Assembly (NCBI GenBank): GCA_963714325.1
Contig: CAVQOB010000025.1
Coordinates: forward strand, 1-64,000
Length of the DNA: 64,000 nt
Source of the DNA: CAVQOB01 sp963714325
GTDB lineage: Bacteria; Pseudomonadota; Alphaproteobacteria; Rhizobiales; Hyphomicrobiaceae
Direction of reading: 5' to 3'
Each line of letters starts with the position of its first letter. Within the stretch, counting starts at the first letter, position 1. Under the pieces are notes generated by a model. It worked only from the letters and a program-made list of their open reading frames with translations, made no database searches and was not told where the DNA came from. The position numbers were made by a program, and so were the translations under genes. Shown piece after piece: positions 19,037 to 27,510 of this stretch.

Positions 19037-19764
19037 GTCGCGATAACTTCGGCAATCGGCGCGCCTGCCTCGGCGTCGCGGCTGAGCGCGTCCCAATGGC
19101 TTGAATCGATCGGCACGAAAACAATTTCGTCGCCCGGCGCGAACAGTACAACAGGCTCGCGCTGCGTCATGAATGTGCGCACCGGCGTGCGGCCGAGCAA
19201 GTGCCAACCGGACGGCATGGCGGAACCCGCAATCAGCGCCTGGATACCTCCGATTGAAATCGTACCGGCCGGCGTCATCGTTCTCGGATCAATACGTCGC
19301 GGCGTAGCGATCGATTGATCTAGGCCGCCAAGATACGTGAAACCCGGCATGAAACCAATCATGTAAACCCGATAAATCGCGGCCGAGTGCCGATCGATGA
19401 CTTGGCTGGTCGTTATTCCGTGCCGAGTAGCAACGTCTTCAAGGTCGATGCCGAATTCGCCTCCATAGATCACAGGAACGCGCCAGCGCCGCCCTTTGAA
19501 GGCCTTGACGTCCAGGCCATGCAGCAACGTCCGCACTCGATCGGAGAATACGGCGAGATCAAGAATCAGCGGATCAAGCTGAATGAGCAGCGATCGATAC
19601 GTCGGTACAGTCTCGATGATACCAGGGATCTGATCGGCATTGATTGCCGCGTCTAGCGCCAGCACCAAGGCATTGATTGCTGGGTCAATGTTATCACCGA
19701 ACTGGATGACGATACCAGCATCGCCAGCTGGCAGAAATCGCGGTTCGATTGGTTGTTGTGACAT
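19033..19764 (-). CDS. pxpB: 5-oxoprolinase subunit B
   Basis: A 243-residue PxpB/KipI-like protein. The N-terminus RFLPAGDAGIVIQFGDNID and the cyclophilin-like core with IGFMPGFTYLGGLD, then SIGGIQALIAGSAMPSGWHLLGRTP, identify the family. It works as a complex with PxpC in 5-oxoproline hydrolysis; KipI relatives can inhibit histidine kinases, but the adjacency to pxpC favours the metabolic role. Overlaps pxpC by ATGA and lies 45 bp downstream of the aldolase gene, so aldolase-pxpB-pxpC may be one transcript. Confidence 0.93.
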   Translation of the reverse strand: MSQQPIEPRFLPAGDAGIVIQFGDNIDPAINALVLALDAAINADQIPGIIETVPTYRSLLIQLDPLILDLAVFSDRVRTLLHGLDVKAFKGRRWRVPVIYGGEFGIDLEDVATRHGITTSQVIDRHSAAIYRVYMIGFMPGFTYLGGLDQSIATPRRIDPRTMTPAGTISIGGIQALIAGSAMPSGWHLLGRTPVRTFMTQREPVVLFAPGDEIVFVPIDSSHWDALSRDAEAGAPIAEVIAT

Positions 19765-19809
19765 GAGCGCGCTGACGGGGAGGGTTTCAGACTTGCTGGC
19801 CGTCGACTG

Positions 19810-20766
19810 CTACGCAACGGGCGTGGCAAGTTTCGCCGTCAGCGCGTTGATCGAGCGCATGTAGGGCACCGACTCCATGTCGAGGCGTCGCGCGATCGCA
19901 GCCGTATCCGGAAATGCCTGCATCGCGTCCCACCAGATCGCGCGGCCGGCCAGGTAGCCGTTCGCACCGGCACGATAGGCATAGGTCAGCACTTTGCTGA
20001 AGTCGGCAGCCGATGCGCCGGCCGACAGCATCACCCAGGGTCGGCCACAAGCCTTGCCGAGTTCATCGAACAAGGCCTGCGCGCGCTTGGCATCCGCGCC
20101 GCCTTTATCTGGGTCAGGCAAGACCTTGGCCGGTAGCGGGCTTTCCAGCTTGAAGATGTCGACGCCATACTCCGGAGCATCGAAGCGCTTGACGCTCTCG
20201 ATCACTAATTCCGGATGCTTGCCCGGATCCTCCGCATAGCCGACGTCGCCGCCGATCGGGTACAGCAGGAACTCAAGCAGATAGCAGATGTCGTGCTCGC
20301 GGCAAGCCTCGCCTATTCGCTTGATGAATTGCGCTTGATGGTCGTTGACCGCCATCGGCGCGTCAGGGCGATACCAGGCAAGGACCTTCACCCCGTCGGC
20401 GCCATGGCGCTTGATGCGCGCCACGGACCAGTCGGCGATTTCGTTGGAATAGCGCCCGTCCGGCGTATCCCTGAAGGCATGATCCTCGAGTGTCAGCAGC
20501 AGACCTTGGCGCGGGTTTACATGTGCAATCGATTGCTTGTACGCCCAGATCGGATCGAGCAGCACGGCGGTCGCTTCCGGCGCCAAATGCTTGACGATCA
20601 GTGCTTTGACGGCGGCGACGTCGTCAAAACGCGGCTCCCGCTCCCCGCGCTTGGCTTTGGTCAAGTTCATGATCGGCGGGCGCTGATCCGCAGCCAGCAT
20701 CGCAAACCGCCCGTCGGGCCCTGCGAGACGGCGCATACCCCAGGCTTTGCCGGGTGTCAGAGTCAT
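19810..20766 (-). CDS. LacD-type class I aldolase (tagatose-1,6-bisphosphate aldolase family)
   Basis: A 318-residue TIM-barrel aldolase. The opening GKAWGMRRLAGPDGRFAMLAADQRPP matches the LacD/YihT family; DIFKLESPLP places the Schiff-base lysine, and WVMLSAGASAADFSKVL plus GANGYLAGRAIW form the phosphate-binding end of the barrel. Known members split tagatose-1,6-bisphosphate or sulfofructose-1-phosphate; which ketose phosphate is used here cannot be told because no kinase, isomerase or sulfonate gene lies nearby. The start at 20766 (MTLTPGKAW) follows family alignment and has GGAGCGACC-like sequence upstream. First gene of the leftward aldolase-pxpB-pxpC group. Confidence 0.88.
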   Translation of the reverse strand: MTLTPGKAWGMRRLAGPDGRFAMLAADQRPPIMNLTKAKRGEREPRFDDVAAVKALIVKHLAPEATAVLLDPIWAYKQSIAHVNPRQGLLLTLEDHAFRDTPDGRYSNEIADWSVARIKRHGADGVKVLAWYRPDAPMAVNDHQAQFIKRIGEACREHDICYLLEFLLYPIGGDVGYAEDPGKHPELVIESVKRFDAPEYGVDIFKLESPLPAKVLPDPDKGGADAKRAQALFDELGKACGRPWVMLSAGASAADFSKVLTYAYRAGANGYLAGRAIWWDAMQAFPDTAAIARRLDMESVPYMRSINALTAKLATPVA

Positions 20767-21043
20767 GTCGGTCGCTCCTTCATGAAGGCATTCGTTACTG
20801 CGCGTGACGGCCGCATAGCGCGGCGGCCAAGCCGCCTGCATTGAGAGCGGCCAACGCCGTCGCGAAGCGCTCGGACTTGAACATATCGCCGGTTTTCACA
20901 ATGGCAACAAGAATGGCGCACCGAAAAACATGGCCAAGCCGGAGTGGGCAGATGATCTAGCCGCGTCGGCTGCAACATCGCGGTGTTGCGCACAGGGCTT
21001 GAGCGGTTACACTCAACGCGTACGGGTTCGTGAGGAGTGAACT

Positions 21044-21754
21044 ATGCAGCGATTGGTATCGCGACCTGCAATACTTGGCATCCTCATGCTCGACAACAAT
21101 TTCGAGCGGTACTGCGGCGACATCGGCAATCCGCAGACATGGAGCATCCCGGTTCTCTATCGCAAGACACTTGGTGCCACCACGCACGCCATCACCACCT
21201 TGCACGACGATACGTTTCTGGCGCCATTCCTGGCCTCAGCCGAAGCATTGATCGCCGATGGCGCCGATGGGATCGTGACAAGTTGCGGATTCTTGGCACT
21301 ATATCAGAAGGCACTGGCTGCGCGGTTGCCGGTGCCGGTCGCGACCAGCGCACTGCTGCAGATCGCATTGGTCAATCGCATCCTGCCAAACGGTAAGCGC
21401 GTTGGAGTCTTGACGTTTGACGGAACGACACTCAAGCCGCCGCACCTGGAAGCGGTCGGCGCGCCGCCGGATGTCCCGATCGTCGGCTTACGTGAAGGTG
21501 GCCATTTTCGCCGTGCCCTCCTCGGCGACGCATCCGTCGATGGCTATGAGTACCGCGAGGAAGAGGCCATCGACGCCGCGCGGAGCCTGGTTGGCGAGCA
21601 TCACGGCATTGGCGCGATCGTGCTTGAATGCACCAATCTGGTCCCGCATACGGCGGCAATCCACGCTGCTGTAAACGTACCGGTCTATGACGTTATGACA
21701 CTCTGCAGTTGGTTCCACAGCGGCCTACAACCGCGGATTTGGCCACGGAGTTGA
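21044..21754 (+). CDS. Aspartate/glutamate racemase-family protein
   Basis: A 236-residue protein of the Asp/Glu/hydantoin racemase superfamily. Two cysteines occupy the positions used for proton abstraction: the first in GIVTSCGFLALYQ and the second in AIVLECTNLVPHTAA. The fold begins LGILMLDNNFERYCGDIGNPQTW. Relatives include hydantoin racemases and maleate isomerases. It is divergent from the aldolase-pxpBC group (277-bp gap), which hints at a common role in catabolism of an amino-acid-derived cyclic amide, but the substrate is unknown. Confidence 0.85.
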   Translation: MQRLVSRPAILGILMLDNNFERYCGDIGNPQTWSIPVLYRKTLGATTHAITTLHDDTFLAPFLASAEALIADGADGIVTSCGFLALYQKALAARLPVPVATSALLQIALVNRILPNGKRVGVLTFDGTTLKPPHLEAVGAPPDVPIVGLREGGHFRRALLGDASVDGYEYREEEAIDAARSLVGEHHGIGAIVLECTNLVPHTAAIHAAVNVPVYDVMTLCSWFHSGLQPRIWPRS

Positions 21755-21768
21755 GCACTCGACCGTTG

Positions 21769-22176
21769 TCATCGGCGGCGAAAGACCCCGAAGCGTAGGC
21801 CAGCATAGGTGACAAACATCGAAACCAGCGTCGCGCCAAACAGCGCCAGAACAGGCAACGTCTGTGGCCACGCCAGGAGGATGGCGCTAAACACTGCATA
21901 GTTCACGACCGACGAAGACCACGCAACCGCGATGAATTGCCCGAACTCCGTCCAGGTCGGCGATCCCATGACATCGAAGGTCAGTTGGCGATGCGCAAGA
22001 AAGCCAAACACGGTCGCAACGGCGATAGCGAACAGCCGGGCCAGAAAGGGGGAAAGGTCGAGACCGCGTGTGAGTGCCCAAAGCACGAACGCGTCGACAC
22101 AGAGTGCGATGACGCCTGAAGCGGCGAACCCTGCCCAGTGCCGTACACCTTCCGTCCGGCGCGGCGAAGACGTCAT
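21769..22176 (-). CDS. GtrA-family membrane protein, putative lipid-linked sugar flippase
   Basis: A 135-residue protein with four membrane segments: WAGFAASGVIALCVDAFVLWAL, FLARLFAIAVATVFGFLA, FIAVAWSSSVVNYAVFSAIL and LALFGATLVSMFVTYAGLRF. The motif FLAHRQLTF after helix 2 is typical of GtrA, a family implicated in moving polyprenyl-phosphate sugars across the inner membrane. Start at 22176 is in ATGA overlap with the upstream deacetylase gene. It forms a tight leftward group with a ChbG-type deacetylase, a GT2 and a sulfatase, so it is the likely translocase of a lipid-linked sugar built by its neighbours. Confidence 0.88.
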   Translation of the reverse strand: MTSSPRRTEGVRHWAGFAASGVIALCVDAFVLWALTRGLDLSPFLARLFAIAVATVFGFLAHRQLTFDVMGSPTWTEFGQFIAVAWSSSVVNYAVFSAILLAWPQTLPVLALFGATLVSMFVTYAGLRFGVFRRR

Positions 22177-23000
22177 GATGGGCGCCACGCGATGGGCGCG
22201 CCATGTACCGCGCGTTCCGGTCGCCAAATGCGCTGAGGCAGTGTCGCGTCCGTCATCAGTGCATCGTACTCCTGGCGCCGCCGCGCAACCACCGGATCCA
22301 GCGCCGCCAACGTATCATCGGGAAACCCCGGGTGGCACATGACGATGGCACGCCGCCCCTTGACGGCGAAAGCTGCGCGAAGTTCGTCCGCATAGTCCCG
22401 AGCAACGTCGAAGGCGGAGAATCCAGCAAAACCGTCGTTTGTCGGCAGTTGGCGGCGCTTTGCCGCTCGTCGAAACCCGGTGCTGAGCAGATTGACAATT
22501 CGTGCCTTCCCCTGACCTGGCGCTGACGGGTTGCGCAGCAACGGCGGCGTGGACGCATAGCGGCGTTGAACCTCCGCGAGCAAAGCGCGCCGGATCGTCG
22601 GCAGCACCTGCACATGTTGGTGTCCGTCGATATGGTCAGGCTGGAATCCGAGGATTCGCTCAAAGAGATCGAGCTGCCGGCGGATTTCGCTACCAATCTC
22701 ATCAACCGTCAGCCGACGAGCCAATGCGCGCGCGATGAGCGGCTTCAATGTTGGCAGTGTTCCCGCTGGTGCCAGCTCAGGCATGGGGCCGGCGGGCGCG
22801 CCAAGTGTGAAGTTGAGATGCAGTCCAATGGACAACTGCCCGCGCAGTTCGCGAATACGTGCTGCGTCCTCGCGCCAACCTGGCATCGTCACCATGGCGC
22901 TCGTCGCCGAAAGTCGTCCCGCTCGCGCCAACTGCTCGATCGCGCGTGAAACGCCGTATGTCATCGCGTAGTCGTCGGCCGTGAGGATGATCATCGCCAT
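22173..23000 (-). CDS. ChbG/HpnK (YdjC)-family carbohydrate deacetylase
   Basis: A 275-residue YdjC-family deacetylase. Metal and catalytic residues are visible in IILTADDYAMTYGVSRAI (Asp-Asp), LHLNFTLGAP (His) and DHIDGHQHVQVLPTI (His-x3-His), with VMCHPGFPDD supplying the late histidine. Known members deacetylate chito-oligosaccharides (ChbG), hopanoid N-acetylglucosamine (HpnK) or polyprenyl-phosphate N-acetylhexosamine (NaxD). The GT2 gene ends one base upstream and GtrA overlaps downstream, so the NaxD-like role on a lipid-linked sugar fits best. Start at 23000 (MAMIILTAD). Confidence 0.88.
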   Translation of the reverse strand: MAMIILTADDYAMTYGVSRAIEQLARAGRLSATSAMVTMPGWREDAARIRELRGQLSIGLHLNFTLGAPAGPMPELAPAGTLPTLKPLIARALARRLTVDEIGSEIRRQLDLFERILGFQPDHIDGHQHVQVLPTIRRALLAEVQRRYASTPPLLRNPSAPGQGKARIVNLLSTGFRRAAKRRQLPTNDGFAGFSAFDVARDYADELRAAFAVKGRRAIVMCHPGFPDDTLAALDPVVARRRQEYDALMTDATLPQRIWRPERAVHGAPIAWRPS

Positions 23001-23001
23001 T

Positions 23002-24033
23002 TCACCCCTGGCGTGGGAGATCAGTAGGTGGTTTCGGTTCGGCCACGCCAACTTCTTCGGCGACAATGAACAGCGGTCGCCCCTTCACTTCTTCATACAT
23101 GCGGCCAAGATACTCGCCGATCACGCCGAGTGATATCAGCTGCACACCACCAAGGAACAGCACGGCGACGATCAAGGTCGGAAAACCCGGCGCGTTCGCG
23201 TCACGACCCAAGATCAGCGTTTTGGCGAGAAAGATGCTGACGTAGACAAACGCCAAGCTCGAAATCACAATGCCGATGTATGACCAGATCCGCAGCGGCA
23301 TGGTCGAGAACGAGACTAAGCCATCGATAGCGAACCGCCAGAGTTGCCGCGGTTTCCAGCGCGAGCCCCCGCCATCGTAGCGTGGTGGTACATGGAACGT
23401 AACACCAACCGATTGGAAGCCGATCCAGGCATAAAGTCCTTTGTTGAACCGCGCATGTTCGCCGAGCCGGTTCATGGCATTGACGGCTTTGCGGTCGAGC
23501 AAACGGAAATCGCCAGCCCCATCTGGTAGTGTCGTGCCGCTCATATATTGGAAGAGGTTGTAGAACATGCGCGACGCTGTTCGCCGGATGACACTGTCAG
23601 ACTCGCGATCGTCGCGCTGACCGTAGACGATGTCATTACCGTCGGACCATCGGGCAATGAGCTCCGGAATGATCTCCGGCGGGTGCTGGAGATCGGCGTC
23701 CATCAGAATGACACCATCACCCGTCGCGTAGCGCATCCCGGCAGCAACTGCGATTTCCTTGCCGAAATTGCGGCTGAGTGCGATCGCCTTGATCCGCGGA
23801 TCGTTGGCATGCGCACGCCGCAACATCTCGCGGGTCGCGTCCTTTGAACCATCGTCGACGAACACGATCTCCCAGGCGAGGCCGGTCGCCTCCAGTACCG
23901 GTTTAAGCCGGCCGATCAACATATCCAGCCCGCGTGCTTCGTTGAGCACCGGGACGACGATCGACAGCGAGCGTCGTGGCGTCAGCGGTGCTGCAGCCGA
24001 TGTCGACATCATGGTTTGGGGGCTATCCTGCAC
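23002..24033 (-). CDS. GT2 glycosyltransferase, polyprenyl-phosphate sugar type
   Basis: A 336-343-residue inner-membrane glycosyltransferase of the DPM1/ArnC/GtrB type. The catalytic domain shows SIVVPVLNEARGLDML, EIVFVDDGSKDATRE, LMDADLQHPPE (DxD-like) and GAGDFRLLDRKA; two C-terminal membrane helices follow (IWSYIGIVISSLAFVYVSIFL and FPTLIVAVLFLGGVQLISLG), ending GEYLGRMYEEVKGRPLFI. Such enzymes move a sugar from a nucleotide donor to polyprenyl phosphate. Start is either GTG at 24033 or ATG at 24012. It is followed within two bases by the deacetylase gene, a pairing like ArnC with a deformylase or FlmF2 with NaxD. Confidence 0.9.
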   Translation of the reverse strand: MQDSPQTMMSTSAAAPLTPRRSLSIVVPVLNEARGLDMLIGRLKPVLEATGLAWEIVFVDDGSKDATREMLRRAHANDPRIKAIALSRNFGKEIAVAAGMRYATGDGVILMDADLQHPPEIIPELIARWSDGNDIVYGQRDDRESDSVIRRTASRMFYNLFQYMSGTTLPDGAGDFRLLDRKAVNAMNRLGEHARFNKGLYAWIGFQSVGVTFHVPPRYDGGGSRWKPRQLWRFAIDGLVSFSTMPLRIWSYIGIVISSLAFVYVSIFLAKTLILGRDANAPGFPTLIVAVLFLGGVQLISLGVIGEYLGRMYEEVKGRPLFIVAEEVGVAEPKPPTDLPRQG

Positions 24034-24117
24034 GCGTCAATGCTCGCAATCCGTCAGTTGGATGGCATTATCTAGAGTGTTGCGAACAGCCAATCAAGCA
24101 ATGCACGGCAGCTAGGT

Positions 24118-25879
24118 TTATCGCGCCGCGATGATCCCAGAATCGATCAACCGGCGATGGAAACTGAGGATCTCCTGCCGCTTGCTGCAACTGTTGTAGC
24201 GGCCCTGGCACAAGGCCATCAGCCGTTTGCGCTCCTTGTTCGCATCCGACAACGGCAATCCAGCCAAGTCCTGGATGATCATGCCAAGATAGGGCACGTC
24301 CGTCACTTCATGATGCGGTAGTGCCGGCAACTGATAATTCAAACTGTCGACCGCGTAATAGGTGATAAAGGCCGGATTGTCGTCCTGGACGGCGATGCCT
24401 TCGAAATCGACGTCTTCCTTGTACCCGACAAGCATGCGTGTCGCCGACGGTTGATGATCGCCATATTGTACGATCAGGATTTTTTCGTTCGGGAAGCGCC
24501 GCTTCAGTTCAGCCATCAGGAAATCATAGTCCAACTTCGCCATCGATACCCGGCGCAGGTACTCGTGCATGTCCGGATGTGTCCCCGGGCCACCACCGCG
24601 AACCTCCGTCTTGGGTTCCATGATCCAATCATAAGGCCAGTGCGCCGACATGGTTTGGATATAGGTGAACAGTGGCTTCGGTGACGTGGCAATGTGCTTC
24701 TCCATCTCGGCAAGCGCATTACCATAGTAGAAGCGGTCGCGCTCCTGCACGCTCGGCGCTTTCTGTGCTTTGATATCGAATATCTCGGTCAGTCCGATCG
24801 ACGCATAGAAGCGATCGTTCGAAACGAAATTCCGCATCATCGGGTAGAAGACGACGTTGCGATAGCCGCAGCTTTCCAGGTTTTGCGGCAGCGTGTCTTT
24901 CAGCTTGTTGACGGTGAAGGTCTGCACGAACTGACGCATGCCGCCAAACGCTTGCGTCGAGATGCCGGCGAGAATCGAGAATTCCGTCAGCCAGGACGCG
25001 CCACCATAAGTCTCAACGCGCAACTTCCGCGTCACGCCGTCTTGCGAGCGAAACATCGGATCGACCGATCGATCATAATCGACGCTCGGGAAAAAGTCCC
25101 GGCTGAACCAACGATTCCTGGTGAATAAGCACGATATGAGGTGGTTTCTCGCGCCCGACGCAATTGGCCGCCAAGCGTAGAGAAGGATATGCCACGCCGC
25201 TGCCTTTCGGCGCTGCTTCGAAGAGTGTCCCATGCCACAGCGTACCGATCGTTTCCGACCAAGAAGCATAGAACGACGACACGTAGAGATTTTCAAAATT
25301 GAACTGCATGTGGCGGCGTTCGCCCTTGGTCGCGGCACCGATCCAGCCAATCGCCGCCGCAAACACCAACAGCCCAGCCGCTTGCCCCCGCGCGATGCGC
25401 GTTGGATCACGTTGCCACGCCAAGGCTCCCAAACCGAAAAGTGCCAGGACACCGACGCCGAACGTCACGACCATACGGCGATGATCGCTCCAAAGAAAGC
25501 TCAAGGTCGAGAGCGAGCTGAGATAGAAAAAGAGGTCATACGCATGCACGACCATGTCCATCGCGCTGCGCTTCATCACCGCAGCCCAGGCAACAATTGT
25601 CACGATCAAAGCCGTGACAACGGCAGAAAACAAAATTCGTTGCGAAACGAAGAGTAGGAATGCAGCGATGGCGATCGTGACGCCGATCGTAAAGATGAGA
25701 TTAGCCGTGTGCCCCTCAGTCTGCCAGAACCAGGTGAAGACCGCCAGCCCGAGCAGGCCAGCCATCGCCCAGCAGGCGCCTGGACGCAAAGCGCCCGGCT
25801 GAAGAGCTTGGCGAGTCATGCGGCGCAAACGCGCAAGGGCCGACAAGCCGGGATCGAAACCGAGCGACTGATCCGTCAT
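24118..25879 (-). CDS. Membrane-anchored LTA-synthase-like sulfatase, one frameshift
   Basis: About 586 residues once repaired. The N-terminal third has five membrane helices (for example CWAMAGLLGLAVFTWFW, LIFTIGVTIAIAAFLLFV, FSAVVTALIVTIVAWAAV), and the periplasmic sulfatase domain begins HIVLIHQES, continues with the TYGGASWLTEFSILAG segment where the nucleophilic threonine is expected, FTYIQTMSAHWPYD and ILIVQYGDHQPS. The frames join at an A5 run at 25091-25095, where one surplus base breaks the read; deleting it gives LFPSVDYDRSVDP. LTA-synthase/OpgB/EptA relatives transfer phosphoglycerol or phosphoethanolamine. It is 85 bp upstream of the GT2 gene and is probably part of the same pathway. 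Confidence 0.87.
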
Positions 25880-26580
25880 GGTGCTTTTCCAAGTCCCTCG
25901 GTCATCATCTGCGGCGACGTTGGCTTGAGGTTGGTCGGCGACCGACCACCATGTCACCGGAACGTCGCGCAGGTGTCGCATATCCATCATATGGCGCATG
26001 AATGCGCGATGAAGTCTGCGGTCTTCTTCGGAAATGCCAAGCACTTTACATGCCGCAGCGACGCCATGCGCACGATTGAGCGAAGGAGCTTTGAAGCGGC
26101 AGCACAAGCGTCACCAGACCGCGATCATGTCCAGGGTGTACCATTCATCGTTATCTTAACGATGACTGTAACAATTTGAAAACAAATATGAAATTCCGCG
26201 AGGGGATTTCCAGAAGGTGTGCCATGACGCGGCCTCGATCCAGCCGCACGTCTATCGACATACATGTCGCGTTCATGTTCGACCAACTATCCATCGAATA
26301 TCGCGGATGCTGGTGCCGCCAGTGTCCGCCATCTGGCAAAGCGGTAAATGCCGCCGAGCCGAATTGCCGTAGCAACGCGTCACGCCCGTTGCAAGCGGCG
26401 TCGCCGCCACGAATGGGGATCAACCCCATCGGTCAGCGACAGTTTTCAGGTAGCTTTTTGGGAAGAGAGCGCAAACCTCGTCTGTAACAAAAAGTAGGCG
26501 GCCACTCATCCGAGTGGATAGCTTTACAATTCCCAACGCGTTGGCGCACTTGTTGTGCCGACAGGTCTTTGGAGAGTGCA
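25880..26580. other. 700-bp stretch without recognisable gene
   Basis: Between the divergent sulfatase and ribA genes. Open frames here show no family motif and overlap shadows of the sulfatase. A short hairpin CCACTC-ATCC-GAGTGG lies about 70 bp before the ribA start, and an A/T-rich patch is near 26150-26185. I looked for an FMN riboswitch ahead of ribA and did not recognise its conserved core. Confidence 0.5.
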
Positions 26581-27510
26581 ATGAAGTCTAATGCGGTTAA
26601 GTCCTACGAGCTTGAGCTCGATTGGTCTGCACAAACAATGCTCCCGATCGAGTTTCGTGGACAGGAGCTGCACCTTGAAGCGCGCGCATATCAAGGTACA
26701 GACCCCCACAATCAAGCGTTCGTTCTGATCCACAGAACGGACCAGGCAGGGAACGAGCGTCCTTTGGTGCGCGTCCACAGCGGCTGTGTAACGGGTGACA
26801 TTTTCCATTCGCTGAAGTGCGACTGCTATCCGCAGCTGCAGGCGTCGATGGAAAAGATCACCACCAGCCCGCTGGGGATCCTGATCTATCTTCCCTATCA
26901 TGAAGGTCGCGGCATCGGCCTCGTGAACAAGATTCGCGCCTACGCCCTGCAAGACCAGGGCTACGACACGGTTGATGCCAACGTCGCGGTCGGCTCGCCG
27001 ATCGAAGCGCGTGAATACGATCTGGCCGCTCACATCTTGTTTGATTTGGGCTATCCAGAGGTCCGCCTCCTGACCAACAACCCGGCCAAGGTCGATGCGT
27101 TGCGGGCAGAGGGCATTTCCGTGGCCGAGCAGGTGGCTATCGTCTGCAAGCCCAACGTCCACAACGTGCGCTATCTCGAGACCAAGCGCGCGCGCATGGC
27201 GCACAAGCTGCCGCAGACCGGTTATAGGGCCGACAATAGATCTGATTGCGAAACAGCCGGCCGGCATCGGAGCCGGCTGTTTTTTCGTTGCGCTGCAGGG
27301 ATTTCCGACTTTTTCATGCTTCCGCGAAGTCTCTCGACTGCAACGCGCCTGACGCCGGCCTTGTTCATGGCCTTCCACGCCGCCTCGAGCGAGCCCTTGA
27401 GGTCGATGCCGCGACAGGCGTCTTCGACGACACTTGCCTCGAACCCGGCACGCCGCGCATCCATCGCACTCCAGAACACACAGAAGTCCGTCGCCAGGCC
27501 ACACAAGTAA
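26581..27510 (+). CDS. ribA: GTP cyclohydrolase II
   Basis: RibA opens GTP to the first pyrimidine intermediate of riboflavin synthesis. The zinc site lies in VHSGCVTGDIFHSLKCDCYPQL (three cysteines); the catalytic region is YHEGRGIGLVNKIRAYALQD, and DTVDANVAVG and LLTNNPAKVDALRAEG follow. Family length is about 200 residues, ending near KRARMAHKLP at ~27215. The open frame instead runs 300 bases on, through a strong terminator and antisense to the nicotinamidase gene, so the true stop has probably been lost to an indel near 27215-27230 and the tail is spurious. Ribosome site GGAGAG lies ahead of the ATG at 26581. Confidence 0.9.
   Translation: MKSNAVKSYELELDWSAQTMLPIEFRGQELHLEARAYQGTDPHNQAFVLIHRTDQAGNERPLVRVHSGCVTGDIFHSLKCDCYPQLQASMEKITTSPLGILIYLPYHEGRGIGLVNKIRAYALQDQGYDTVDANVAVGSPIEAREYDLAAHILFDLGYPEVRLLTNNPAKVDALRAEGISVAEQVAIVCKPNVHNVRYLETKRARMAHKLPQTGYRADNRSDCETAGRHRSRLFFRCAAGISDFFMLPRSLSTATRLTPALFMAFHAASSEPLRSMPRQASSTTLASNPARRASIALQNTQKSVARPHK

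Noticed and set aside
26460..26580. Possible FMN riboswitch ahead of ribA.
   Set aside because: I could not recognise the conserved core; only a short 6-bp hairpin is present.
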